A program made the translations under genes and the position numbers. Shown here piece after piece: positions 43,733 through 51,929 of a stretch of DNA of 64,000 nucleotides. The stretch lies in NCBI GenBank assembly GCA_965222335.1, contig OZ244944.1:2852001-2916000 (forward strand), given 5' to 3'. This DNA is from G965222335 sp965222335. GTDB lineage: Bacteria; Pseudomonadota; Gammaproteobacteria; Pseudomonadales; Halieaceae. Every line of letters begins with the position of its first letter. Positions within the stretch are counted from its first letter, which is position 1. Under the pieces are notes generated by a model. The model did not search any database, was not told where the DNA came from, and worked only from the letters and a program-made list of their open reading frames with translations.

Positions 43733-44722
43733 ATGCCAGCGTTTACCGACTCCCGCAGTTTGCTGGGCGATGGCGGCCGTCTGCGGGAGCGCTTTGCCAA
43801 CGATGGCTATCTCTTCCTGAGAAACCAGGTGCCGCCCTCACTGCTGGTGGCGCTCAGGCGGCAGATCATCGAGATCTGCGCACGCCATGGCTGGATTCCA
43901 GGTATCGACCCCCTGGCTGACGCCCACTGCGATCATCACCCCGTAGTGGAAGGCGAGGAAGCCTACTTCGCCGTCTATGACGAGGTTCAGCGCCTGGAGG
44001 GCTTGCACGCCCTGGCGCACGAGGAAGCCGTGCTTGCGCCCATGCGTGCGTTGCTTGGGGACACCGCCTTTCCCCACCCCCTGTCCATCTGTCGCCTGGT
44101 GTTTCCCCATAACCAGGACTGGTCCACGCCGCCCCACCAGGACTTTCCCAACAACCAGGGCACGCCCGACCTGTACGCGTGCTGGATACCCCTGGGCGAT
44201 TGTCCACGAAAGCTCGGTTCGCTGGCGATACTCGCCGGGTCCCACAAACTGGGCCTGCTGCCGCTGAAGTTCGCCCTTGGCGCCGGGCATCGGCAGTGCG
44301 TGTTGGACCCGCGGCATGACGCACTCGAGTGGGTGTCGGCAGACTTCATGGCTGGCGATATGCTGATCTTCCACAGCCATACGGTGCACCGGGCACTACC
44401 GAACGTGACTGACCGCATCAGGCTGTCGGTGGACTACCGCTGCCAGCGTGAGGGTGAGCCCCTGACCGCGCAGTCGCTGCTGCCGCACTTCAATCGCCTG
44501 TCCTGGGAAGACGTCTACGAGGGCTGGCAGGGAGAGCGGCTGAAGTACTACTGGCGAGACAAGCGCTATTCACTTGCCGCGTGGGATGACAGCCTTCACG
44601 CGCTGCCGCCAGAGGACTGGGATGAAGCCGTGCGTGTCCGCATCGCCTACGACCGGCGTATTGCTGCGCTGGCGAAGCGCTCTCCTTCAGACCCCTCAGA
44701 GCAGGCTGGCGCTGAGCCCTAG
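43733..44722 (+). CDS. Phytanoyl-CoA dioxygenase (PhyH)-family protein
   Basis: A 329-residue Fe(II)/2-oxoglutarate dioxygenase of the PhyH family. The iron ligands are His and Asp in PPHQDFPNN and the distal His in HSHTVHRALPN, with Arg of DRIRLSVDYR as the 2-oxoglutarate anchor. The N-terminus RFANDGYLFLRNQVP is typical. PhyH proteins hydroxylate diverse small molecules including branched acyl-CoAs and phosphonates. Context offers no substrate. The C-terminal 27 bases overlap the convergent gene 44696-44956. Confidence 0.85.
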   Translation: MPAFTDSRSLLGDGGRLRERFANDGYLFLRNQVPPSLLVALRRQIIEICARHGWIPGIDPLADAHCDHHPVVEGEEAYFAVYDEVQRLEGLHALAHEEAVLAPMRALLGDTAFPHPLSICRLVFPHNQDWSTPPHQDFPNNQGTPDLYACWIPLGDCPRKLGSLAILAGSHKLGLLPLKFALGAGHRQCVLDPRHDALEWVSADFMAGDMLIFHSHTVHRALPNVTDRIRLSVDYRCQREGEPLTAQSLLPHFNRLSWEDVYEGWQGERLKYYWRDKRYSLAAWDDSLHALPPEDWDEAVRVRIAYDRRIAALAKRSPSDPSEQAGAEP

Positions 44723-44956
44723 GCTGCGCAGCATCGACAGCAGGCTCAGGCCGGTGCGTGCGCGATGCACATTGACAGTAAAGCCCTGCCGCCCCAAGAG
44801 ATAGCCTGCGGCCAGGCCGCCGCCCAGCCACCAGGCCGGGTGGACTGCCCTGACCTGGCGACGGGTCCTCTCCAGGCTGCGCGCAAGGCTCTTTCGACGC
44901 TGATCCACACGCGCATCGATGGCCGCAATCTCACGCTGCAAGGTCCTACGGCCCAT
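44696..44956 (-). CDS. Small YqjK-like membrane-associated protein
   Basis: An 86-residue protein, last of a three-gene minus-strand operon. A basic amphipathic N-terminus (LQREIAAIDARVDQRRKSLA) leads to a hydrophobic segment with WWLGGGLAAGYLLGRQGF. Position after a yqjE-like gene, size and charge resemble YqjK, but similarity is too weak to name it. It overlaps the gene before it by 11 bases and the convergent dioxygenase gene by 27. Confidence 0.6.
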   Translation of the reverse strand: MGRRTLQREIAAIDARVDQRRKSLARSLERTRRQVRAVHPAWWLGGGLAAGYLLGRQGFTVNVHRARTGLSLLSMLRSLGLSASLL

Positions 44957-45362
44957 TGACCAGATTCCGCAACTGACGTCGGGTATTGGGCAGACTCAGT
45001 GCACGGCTATAACGAGCCAGGGCCGCACCTGCGAGGCCTAGCGCAAGGACCTGGATCATCAGGAACAGGAATACCGCGAGCGCCGCAGAGCCGCTCCACT
45101 GATACAACAGCACGGCGGGCAGGGTGGACAGCCCCAGCCAGGCCAGGAACAGGAGGGGCAGGCAGACCAGCGCCAGGATGACGATCCGTCCGGCGCTGGA
45201 CAGGGCAAGGCGCAGCTCCAGCAGCAGGAGATGGCCGAGATCGGTGCCCATGTCAGCGGTCAGGTTGAGCAACTCCCGCCAGTCATTAGCGGCCGTGCGG
45301 GGACCTTTATCCGGGTCGGTGCCTGCCTCCGGGGTCGCAGTAGGGTCCGCTTCCAGGCTCAT
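44946..45362 (-). CDS. YqjE/holin-X-like inner membrane protein
   Basis: A 138-residue protein with a charged N-terminus and two long hydrophobic helices (IVILALVCLPLLFLAWLGL and LAVFLFLMIQVLALGLAGAAL), followed by RYSRALSLPNTRRQL. This is the YqjE family, often labelled phage holin superfamily though it is a chromosomal envelope protein. It overlaps the upstream yqjD-like gene as ATGA. The role is unknown; in enterobacteria yqjD-yqjE-yqjK respond to stationary phase and osmotic stress. Confidence 0.75.
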   Translation of the reverse strand: MSLEADPTATPEAGTDPDKGPRTAANDWRELLNLTADMGTDLGHLLLLELRLALSSAGRIVILALVCLPLLFLAWLGLSTLPAVLLYQWSGSAALAVFLFLMIQVLALGLAGAALARYSRALSLPNTRRQLRNLVNGP

Positions 45363-45664
45363 CGGCGACCGAAGATCTGCGCAAGCACGTAGCCCGCCAG
45401 GAATGCGATGCCGAGACTGGCCAGCGGTTTGTCACGCACGTAGGCGCTGGCCTCATTGCCCAGTTCCTCGGCCCGGTCCCGGCCGCGCTGCAAATGCTCG
45501 GTCGCATCCTGCTTCATATCCATACCCGCGGCCTCCGCAGCCCTGGCGAAATGTTGCCGTGCCTCCAGCAATTTTTCGTAGGCCTCCATGGCGGCCGCTT
45601 TGCTGGCGGCCATTTCCGCTTCCCGACCCATTTGTTCCGAATCACTTGAGCCACCCATAGACAT
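45359..45664 (-). CDS. YqjD/ElaB/DUF883-family protein
   Basis: A 101-residue protein, first of the operon. A long helical region (KAAAMEAYEKLLEARQHFAR) precedes the signature RDKPLASLGIAFLAGYVLAQIFGRR, a C-terminal membrane anchor ending in the GRR motif. YqjD of E. coli is tail-anchored and binds ribosomes at the inner membrane in stationary phase. The ribosome role here is by family analogy only. GGAGA precedes the ATG. Confidence 0.85.
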   Translation of the reverse strand: MSMGGSSDSEQMGREAEMAASKAAAMEAYEKLLEARQHFARAAEAAGMDMKQDATEHLQRGRDRAEELGNEASAYVRDKPLASLGIAFLAGYVLAQIFGRR

Positions 45665-45870
45665 TCTCCATCTGTTGTAAAATCACTGAACAGCCTAGCC
45701 CATGCGCCCGCCAGACGCCAAAGTGCGCATACCCGATGTCTGCTCAGTCCGTGGTCTCGCTACCCGCCTGTCTTGTTTTTGGTGGCCGTTCCCGCTATCG
45801 TTCATTCCCTCCCGATAAAAAACATACTCCAGATTCAAACACCGGGGTATGGCGGTATTCGAGGTACAGG

Positions 45871-47646
45871 ATGGGCAGATGGCCTGACAGGTTGCGGCAT
45901 CTGGCGCTGGCGTTAAGCCTGCTGCTCGCGGCGGGCTGTGACAGTGACCCCCGGACGCCAACGGGCGGCACGCCAGCAGCGGCTGTCAATGCCAGCGAGG
46001 CGCTGCGGGATCACTCCACCGAGTTTCGGCGCGAGGTCATTACCGTGGCGCCGGGGATTCACGTGGCAGTGGGCTATGCCCTGGCGAACGTGATCCTGAT
46101 CGAGGGCGACGGCGGGGCGATTATCGTCGATACCACCGAGTCGAAGCAGGCGGCGCGCGCCGTGAAAGCCGCTTTTGCCGCCATCAGCGACCTCCCGGTC
46201 AAGGCGATTATCTACACCCACAATCATACCGATCACATCATGGGGGCCGAGGTCTTCGCCGCTGGCGCGGACATCCCGGTGTATGCCCACGCCACGACAT
46301 GGTCGCATATCGAGCGCATCATGAATGTGCTACGCCCGGTGATAGAAGCCCGCTCCTACCACATGTTTGGCAACTACCTCGCCCGGGGCGGCGAGGCGAT
46401 CGTCAATGACGGCATCGGCCCCGCCCTGGCTCACGAGCCCGGTGAAGACAGTGATGTCTTTGGCCTGCTGGCGCCCACCGTCACGTTTCAGGACAGGCTG
46501 GAGGCGACCATTGCCGGGCGCCACCTGCACCTGCTCCACAGCCCCGGCGAGACTGACGACCAGATCGCCGTGTGGCTGCCCGATGAGCGCGTGCTGCTGC
46601 CCGGGGACAATGTCTACAAGGCCTTCCCCAACCTGTACACGATTCGCGGTACCCGCTATCGCGACGTGTTGCAGTGGGCGCAGACCCTGCGCCGGCTGGA
46701 AAAGCTGGGGGCGGAGCACCTGGTGCCCAGCCACACCCGGCCGGTGTCCGGGGCACAGGCCGTTGCCGGCGTTCTCGGCCCCTATGCAGATGCGATCCAG
46801 TACGTGCACGACCAGGCGGTGCGCGGTATCAACCAGGGCATGTCCCCGGATGAACTGGCGCGCAGCGTGCAGCTGCCAGAAGCCCTCGCCCGGCACCCCT
46901 GGCTGCAGCCTTTCTACGGCACCGTGGCCTGGTCCGTGCGTGCCATTTATAGCGGATACCTGGGCTGGTACGACGGCAATAGCACGCACCTGTATCCCAC
47001 GGCGACACCCGAGCGGGCAAGCCGGCTGCTGGCGCTGGCCGGCGGGGCTGGCGCGGTGCTGGCGGAGGCGGAGCAGGTGGTGGACAGCGACCCCCAGTGG
47101 GCGGCCGAGCTTGCGGACCTGGTCCTGGACGCCGAGGCTGGCGAGGAGGCTGTGCGCGCGGGCGAGATCAAGGCAAGTGCGCTGCGCGCTCTGGCGGCGG
47201 CGACGCCTAACCCCAATGCCCGCAACTGGTACCTGACTGATGCCCTGGAGCTGGAAGACAGGATCACCGTCACCCCGGCACCCCTGAGCCCCGAGCGAGT
47301 CGCCTTTGCCCAGCAGTTCCCGGTCGAGGGGGTGCTGCGCACCATGGCGGTGAACCTGGACCCGGGGCGGGCGGCGGGGGTGAACCAGCGGGCCCTGTTC
47401 CACTTCCCGGACCAGGGTAAACGGGTTGCCGTGCACGTGCGTAACAACGTGGCAGTGATTGAGCCCGGCGCCGGCGGCGAGGGCGATCTGGAAATCACGG
47501 TGAACGCTTCGGACTGGCTTGAACTGGTCAGCGGCCAGCGCAGCTTTGCGCCGGCATTGCTTAATGGCACGGTAGCAGTCAGCGGTGGTCTGGCGGATAC
47601 CGCGGCACTTCTTGAATTTCTCAACCTGTTCCGCACGGAACAGTGA
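45871..47646 (+). CDS. Alkylsulfatase-like metallo-beta-lactamase-fold lipoprotein
   Basis: A 591-residue exported hydrolase. An N-terminal lipoprotein signal ends in LLLAAGC. The MBL domain has THNHTDHIMG (zinc ligands), ETDDQIAVWLPDERVLLPGDN with a conserved Asp, and VPSHTRPVSG with the later His. An alpha-helical dimerisation region (about 330-450) and a C-terminal SCP2-like domain (about 470-590) follow. This is the architecture of type III alkylsulfatases such as SdsA, which release sulfate from alkyl sulfate esters. ATG 45871 follows GAGGTACAGG and begins the signal; the longer in-frame start has no support. Confidence 0.78.
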   Translation: MGRWPDRLRHLALALSLLLAAGCDSDPRTPTGGTPAAAVNASEALRDHSTEFRREVITVAPGIHVAVGYALANVILIEGDGGAIIVDTTESKQAARAVKAAFAAISDLPVKAIIYTHNHTDHIMGAEVFAAGADIPVYAHATTWSHIERIMNVLRPVIEARSYHMFGNYLARGGEAIVNDGIGPALAHEPGEDSDVFGLLAPTVTFQDRLEATIAGRHLHLLHSPGETDDQIAVWLPDERVLLPGDNVYKAFPNLYTIRGTRYRDVLQWAQTLRRLEKLGAEHLVPSHTRPVSGAQAVAGVLGPYADAIQYVHDQAVRGINQGMSPDELARSVQLPEALARHPWLQPFYGTVAWSVRAIYSGYLGWYDGNSTHLYPTATPERASRLLALAGGAGAVLAEAEQVVDSDPQWAAELADLVLDAEAGEEAVRAGEIKASALRALAAATPNPNARNWYLTDALELEDRITVTPAPLSPERVAFAQQFPVEGVLRTMAVNLDPGRAAGVNQRALFHFPDQGKRVAVHVRNNVAVIEPGAGGEGDLEITVNASDWLELVSGQRSFAPALLNGTVAVSGGLADTAALLEFLNLFRTEQ

Positions 47647-47688
47647 CGTTAACGGGTTTGTAACCCACAACTGTTAAGAGGTAATACT

Positions 47689-48867
47689 GTGGACACACGT
47701 TTCGCTCCAGAAGATATCGCCTTCCGCGATGAGGTGCGGGCCTTTTTTGCCGAGGCCTACGACGAGGAATTACAGGCACGCCTGGCGGACAAGGCAACCT
47801 TCAAGTCAGCGGTTATCGACTGGCAGAAACGCCTGTACGAGAAGGGCTGGATTGCCCCCAACTGGCCCGAGGAGTACGGCGGTACCGGCTGGAATTCCAC
47901 CCAAAAGTTTATCTTCGAGACCGAGCGCGCTGCGGCCGGAATCCGCGATGTGGTGCCCTTTGGCCTGAGCATGGTCGGACCGGTGATTTATACCTTCGGC
48001 ACCGACGAGCAGAAAGAGCGCTTCCTGCCCGGGATTCTGCAAAGCGACGACTGGTGGTGCCAGGGCTACTCGGAACCCGGCTCGGGCTCGGACCTGGCGT
48101 CCCTGAAAACCCGGGCAGTTCTCGACGGCGACGAATACGTGGTCACCGGGGCCAAGATCTGGACCACCTACGCCCAGTACGCCGACTGGATTTTCTGCCT
48201 GGTGCGCACCAACAGTGACGGCAAGAAGCAGGATGGCATCTCCTTTCTGCTGATCGATATGACCTCACCCGGGATCAAGGTCAATCCGATTGTTTCGATC
48301 GACAACCACCACAGCCTGAACGAGGTGGAGTTCAACGAGGTCCGGGTCCCCGTGGCCAACCTGATTGGCGAGCAGGACAAGGGCTGGACCTACGCCAAGG
48401 CCCTGCTGGCCCATGAGCGCACTTCCATCGCGGGCGTTGCCGACAGCAAGCGCAGCCTGAACCAGCTCAAGGAGCAGGCCGCCGCGGAGGTGAATGCCGG
48501 TCAGCGCCTGATCGATGACCCGCTGTTCCAGAAGCGGCTGTCGGATATCGAGATCGAACTCATGGCGCTGGAGTTCACCGAGTTGCGGGTGTTGGCGAGC
48601 GTGGCCGCCGGTGGCGCTCCCGGGGCGGAATCCTCCCTGCTGAAGATCAAGGGCACGGAGATGCAGCAGGCGATCCAGACCCTGCGCATGGACGTGGCGG
48701 GTTACTACCAGGGCACCCTGCCCAATGAGCTGAGTGCCGAGGAGCTGGGTCACGAATTTGGCAGCGCCGCGCGGCAGGCCTTTATGTACGGCCGCGCCGC
48801 CACGATCTACGGCGGCTCCAACGAGGTCCAGAAAAACATCATTGCCAAGGCCGTGCTGGGCCTGTGA
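47689..48867 (+). CDS. Acyl-CoA dehydrogenase, first member of the second pair
   Basis: A 392-residue acyl-CoA dehydrogenase. GYSEPGSGSDLASLKTRA is the flavin signature, FNEVRVPVANLIGEQDKGW the middle motif, and RAATIYGGSNEVQKNIIAKAVLG the C-terminal loop, with Gly where MCAD has Glu. GTG 47689 has AAGAGGT upstream. It is followed after 19 bases by a second, shorter acyl-CoA dehydrogenase. The arrangement mirrors the pair at 3352-5714 and suggests another heteromeric enzyme, by analogy with FadE/ChsE complexes. Confidence 0.9.
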   Translation: MDTRFAPEDIAFRDEVRAFFAEAYDEELQARLADKATFKSAVIDWQKRLYEKGWIAPNWPEEYGGTGWNSTQKFIFETERAAAGIRDVVPFGLSMVGPVIYTFGTDEQKERFLPGILQSDDWWCQGYSEPGSGSDLASLKTRAVLDGDEYVVTGAKIWTTYAQYADWIFCLVRTNSDGKKQDGISFLLIDMTSPGIKVNPIVSIDNHHSLNEVEFNEVRVPVANLIGEQDKGWTYAKALLAHERTSIAGVADSKRSLNQLKEQAAAEVNAGQRLIDDPLFQKRLSDIEIELMALEFTELRVLASVAAGGAPGAESSLLKIKGTEMQQAIQTLRMDVAGYYQGTLPNELSAEELGHEFGSAARQAFMYGRAATIYGGSNEVQKNIIAKAVLGL

Positions 48868-48886
48868 CACGGATTGGAGAAACGAT

Positions 48887-50023
48887 ATGAATTTTGAGTT
48901 TACTGAAGAGCAAACGATGCTGCGCGACAGCGTGGCGCGCTTTATCCAGGACGACTACAGCTTCGACACCCGGCGGAAAATTGCCGAGTCGGAGGAGGGC
49001 ATGAGCCGCGAAAACTGGCAGACCTTTGCCGAACTTGGCTGGCTCTCGGTACCTTTCGCCGAGGAGCATGGTGGCTTTGGTGGCAGCATTGTCGACACCA
49101 TGGTCATGATGGAAGAGTTCGGCAAGGGCCTTGTGCTGGAGCCCTATTTCGCCACGGTGGTACTGTTTGGCGGTCTGCTACAGCGTAGCGGTCACAGCGA
49201 GCTACAGGCGGAGTTTATTCCCAAAATCATTGAGGGGCAGTGCCTGGGCGCTTTTGCCTTCGTTGAGCGCCAGAGCCGCTTCGCCCTGCACGACGTGGCC
49301 ACCCGCGCCGAGGCCGACGGTGACAGCTACACGCTCACCGGCGAGAAAGTGGTGGTGTACAACGGGGCCAGCGCGGATCAACTGATTGTCAGCGCCCGCA
49401 CCGCCGGAGAGCAGACGGACGCAGAGGGCATCAGCCTGTTCCTGATTGCCGCAGACACCCCGGGTGTGAGCGTCACATCCTACCGGATGATGGATGGCCG
49501 GCGGGTGGCCAATATCCGCCTGGACAAGGTCAGCGTGCGCGCGACCCAGCGGCTCGGGGAAGAGGGCAAGGGTCTGGACCTGGTCAATCCACTGGTGCTG
49601 GAGGCCTGCGTGGCGCTCGGCGCTGAAGCACTGGGGATCATGGGGCAGCTTAACGCCAAGACCCTGGAGTACACCAAGACCCGCAAGCAGTTTGATGTGC
49701 CCATCGGTAGCTTCCAGGCGCTGCAGCACCGGATGGTGGATACCTTTATGGCCTATGAGCAGACCAAGTCACTGTTGTACCGGGCGGTCTGTGAGTTGGA
49801 CGAGGGCGCGGACAGCGCCGCCGAGTCGGTGCACGCCCTGCAGGTGATGGTGGACCGCGCCGGCAAGCTGATTCTCGGCGAGGCGATCCAGCTCCACGGG
49901 GGCATGGGTATCACGGACGAACTGGATATCGGCCACTATGCGAAACGCCTGATGATGATCAATGCCACCTTGGGTGACGGCGACCACCATCAGGCCGCCT
50001 TCAATGCTTTGCGCTACGGCTGA
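48887..50023 (+). CDS. Acyl-CoA dehydrogenase, second member of the second pair
   Basis: A 378-residue acyl-CoA dehydrogenase beginning MNFEFTEEQTMLRDSVARF. The central flavin signature is weak (AFVERQSRFALHDV in place of TEP-GSD), and the protein ends after AIQLHGGMGITDELDIGHY and a short helix without a standard catalytic loop. TRKQFDVPIGSFQALQH is the conserved C-terminal signature. It matches the second-subunit type seen at 4551-5714. ATG 48887 is preceded by TTGGAGAAA. Confidence 0.88.
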   Translation: MNFEFTEEQTMLRDSVARFIQDDYSFDTRRKIAESEEGMSRENWQTFAELGWLSVPFAEEHGGFGGSIVDTMVMMEEFGKGLVLEPYFATVVLFGGLLQRSGHSELQAEFIPKIIEGQCLGAFAFVERQSRFALHDVATRAEADGDSYTLTGEKVVVYNGASADQLIVSARTAGEQTDAEGISLFLIAADTPGVSVTSYRMMDGRRVANIRLDKVSVRATQRLGEEGKGLDLVNPLVLEACVALGAEALGIMGQLNAKTLEYTKTRKQFDVPIGSFQALQHRMVDTFMAYEQTKSLLYRAVCELDEGADSAAESVHALQVMVDRAGKLILGEAIQLHGGMGITDELDIGHYAKRLMMINATLGDGDHHQAAFNALRYG

Positions 50024-50092
50024 TGCTGGCGTAACGTAGGCAGCTGTCAAGAACAGCGCCGTCCGGCGGGCGGCCATTTCTGGAGAATGACC

Positions 50093-51133
50093 ATGAAACT
50101 AGGGTTCCTGCTGGGCTATTCCGGCAAACAGATACACATCCCGCTGGACCTGATCCGGCAGGCCGAGTCCATGGGCTACGATTCGGTGTGGACCGCCGAG
50201 GCTTACGGCAACGACGCGGTGACGTCCGCTGCCTGGGTGCTGGCCAACACCGAGAAGATGCGCGTGGGTACCGCGATCATGCAGATGCCCGCGCGCACGC
50301 CGGCAATGTGCGCCATGACCTCGATGTCCCTGGACCAGCTTTCCGGCGGCCGCTTTATTGTTGGCCTGGGAGCGTCCGGGCCGCAGGTGGTCGAGGGTTG
50401 GCACGGGGTGCCCTACGGCAAGCCAGTGACCCGCACCCGCGAATATATCCAGATCATGCGCAAGATCATGGCCCGCGAGGGTCCGGTCGAGTTCGACGGC
50501 GAGATGTACCAGCTGCCCAACCACGGCGAGGGCACCACCGGTCTGGGCAAACCCCTCAAGTCGATTCTGGAAGGTAACCCGGAGATCCCGATCTATACCG
50601 CATCGATTACCCCGGCAGGCCTGCGCTGTGCCGGCGAGGTGGCAGACGGCGTATTCCCCGTATGGATGGACCCGAACAAATACGAAGTGCTCGGGGAGCA
50701 TATCCAGAAGGGCTTCGATAAGGCCGGTGGCGGTAAAAGCCTTGATAACTTCGATGTGGCGCCGTTTGTTTCGGTGGCCATGAACGATGACCTCGACGCC
50801 GCCTACGATTCCCTGCGCCCCTGGCTGGCGCTTTACATCGGCGGTATGGGCGCCAAGAACAAGAACTTCTACCACGACTACGCCGCACGGCTGGGTTATG
50901 CCGATGCTGCCGGCCAGATACAGGAGCTGTACCTGGCGGGCAAGAAGCAGGAAGCGGAGGCCCTGGTGCCCAACTCGCTGCTGGACGAAGTGGCCCTGGT
51001 GGGCCCGCGGGAGCGCATTATCGAGCGCCTTGAGCCCTGGAAAGCCGCCGCTAAACGCGGTGAGGTGGGTACCATGCTGCTGGGCGTCCACGATACCGAG
51101 GTGCTCGAGCTGTTCGCCAAGGAGCTGCTGTAG
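50093..51133 (+). CDS. LLM-class flavin/F420-dependent oxidoreductase
   Basis: A 346-residue luciferase-like TIM-barrel oxidoreductase. It opens MKLGFLLGYSGKQIHIPLDL and contains ESMGYDSVWTAEAYGNDAVT, LDQLSGGRFIVGLGASGPQV and PIYTASITPAGLRCAGEVADG. The pattern resembles the F420-dependent branch; gammaproteobacteria do encode such proteins, but the cofactor (F420 or FMN) is undetermined. ATG 50093 is 7 bases after GGAG; ATG 50087 is too close to it. It overlaps the SDR start and follows the acyl-CoA dehydrogenase pair, so it likely belongs to the same catabolic unit. Confidence 0.85.
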   Translation: MKLGFLLGYSGKQIHIPLDLIRQAESMGYDSVWTAEAYGNDAVTSAAWVLANTEKMRVGTAIMQMPARTPAMCAMTSMSLDQLSGGRFIVGLGASGPQVVEGWHGVPYGKPVTRTREYIQIMRKIMAREGPVEFDGEMYQLPNHGEGTTGLGKPLKSILEGNPEIPIYTASITPAGLRCAGEVADGVFPVWMDPNKYEVLGEHIQKGFDKAGGGKSLDNFDVAPFVSVAMNDDLDAAYDSLRPWLALYIGGMGAKNKNFYHDYAARLGYADAAGQIQELYLAGKKQEAEALVPNSLLDEVALVGPRERIIERLEPWKAAAKRGEVGTMLLGVHDTEVLELFAKELL

Positions 51134-51924
51134 TGCAGGTAGCGGGCAAGATCGTGGTGGTTACCGGGGGTGCCAACGGCATCGGCAAGGCGCTGTGTGA
51201 GCGCTTTCACGCCGAGGGCGCAGAAAAAGTCGTGGTGGTGGATCTCGAGGAAGACAATGCCAGGCAGGTCGCCGATGCGATCCACGGCGATGCCTTTGGC
51301 GTGGATATGCGTGACGAGGTCCAGGTTCGCGACCTGGTGCGGTCAGTAGAGCAGCGTTATGGCCGCATAGACCTGTTCTGCAGCAACGCCGGGATTATCG
51401 CTGGTGATGGCGAGCCCTGGTGGGCTACCTCGGCCCCCAACGCCACCTGGCAGGCCATGTGGGAAATTCATGTGATGGCTCACGTCTACGCGGCGCGTAC
51501 CTGCCTGCCCGGCATGCGCGCACGGGGGGAGGGTTACTTCCTCAACACCGCCTCCGCGGCGGGGCTGCTGAACCAGGTGGGTGACGCGGCCTACAGCACG
51601 ACCAAGCACGCGGCGATCGGTTTCGCGGAGGCGCTGGCGATTACCCACGGCGACGAGGGCATCAAGGTGTCGGTGCTCTGCCCCCAGGCCGTGGCGACAC
51701 GCATGATCGGCAGCGTGAAAGACGGCGGTACCGCGGGCGTCGACGGCGTCATCACTGCTGAGGTCGTGGCGGAGTCGGTGATCAAGGGGCTGGAGGAAGA
51801 GCAGTTCCTGATCCTGCCGCATCCGGAAGTCGCCGAATATCGGGCATTCAAGGCGGCCGACTACGACCGCTGGCTGGGTGGTATGCGCAAGCTGCGGCGC
51901 AAGTTTGGCAATCCCGAGCTGTAG
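51133..51924 (+). CDS. Short-chain dehydrogenase/reductase
   Basis: A 263-residue classical SDR. TGGANGIGKAL is the nucleotide motif, SNAGI the NAG motif, and the catalytic Ser of NTASAAG is followed by YSTTKHA (Tyr-x-x-x-Lys). It probably oxidises a hydroxyacyl or alcohol intermediate of the neighbouring pathway. The GTG start overlaps the last base of the preceding stop codon, indicating coupling. aceK begins 6 bases after its end. Confidence 0.9.
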   Translation: MQVAGKIVVVTGGANGIGKALCERFHAEGAEKVVVVDLEEDNARQVADAIHGDAFGVDMRDEVQVRDLVRSVEQRYGRIDLFCSNAGIIAGDGEPWWATSAPNATWQAMWEIHVMAHVYAARTCLPGMRARGEGYFLNTASAAGLLNQVGDAAYSTTKHAAIGFAEALAITHGDEGIKVSVLCPQAVATRMIGSVKDGGTAGVDGVITAEVVAESVIKGLEEEQFLILPHPEVAEYRAFKAADYDRWLGGMRKLRRKFGNPEL

Positions 51925-51929
51925 CGCAC

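Noticed and set aside
44946..45362. A phage holin indicating a prophage remnant
   Set aside because: The holin-like name belongs to the YqjE family; flanking yqjD-like and small membrane genes show a normal chromosomal envelope operon and no phage genes are near.
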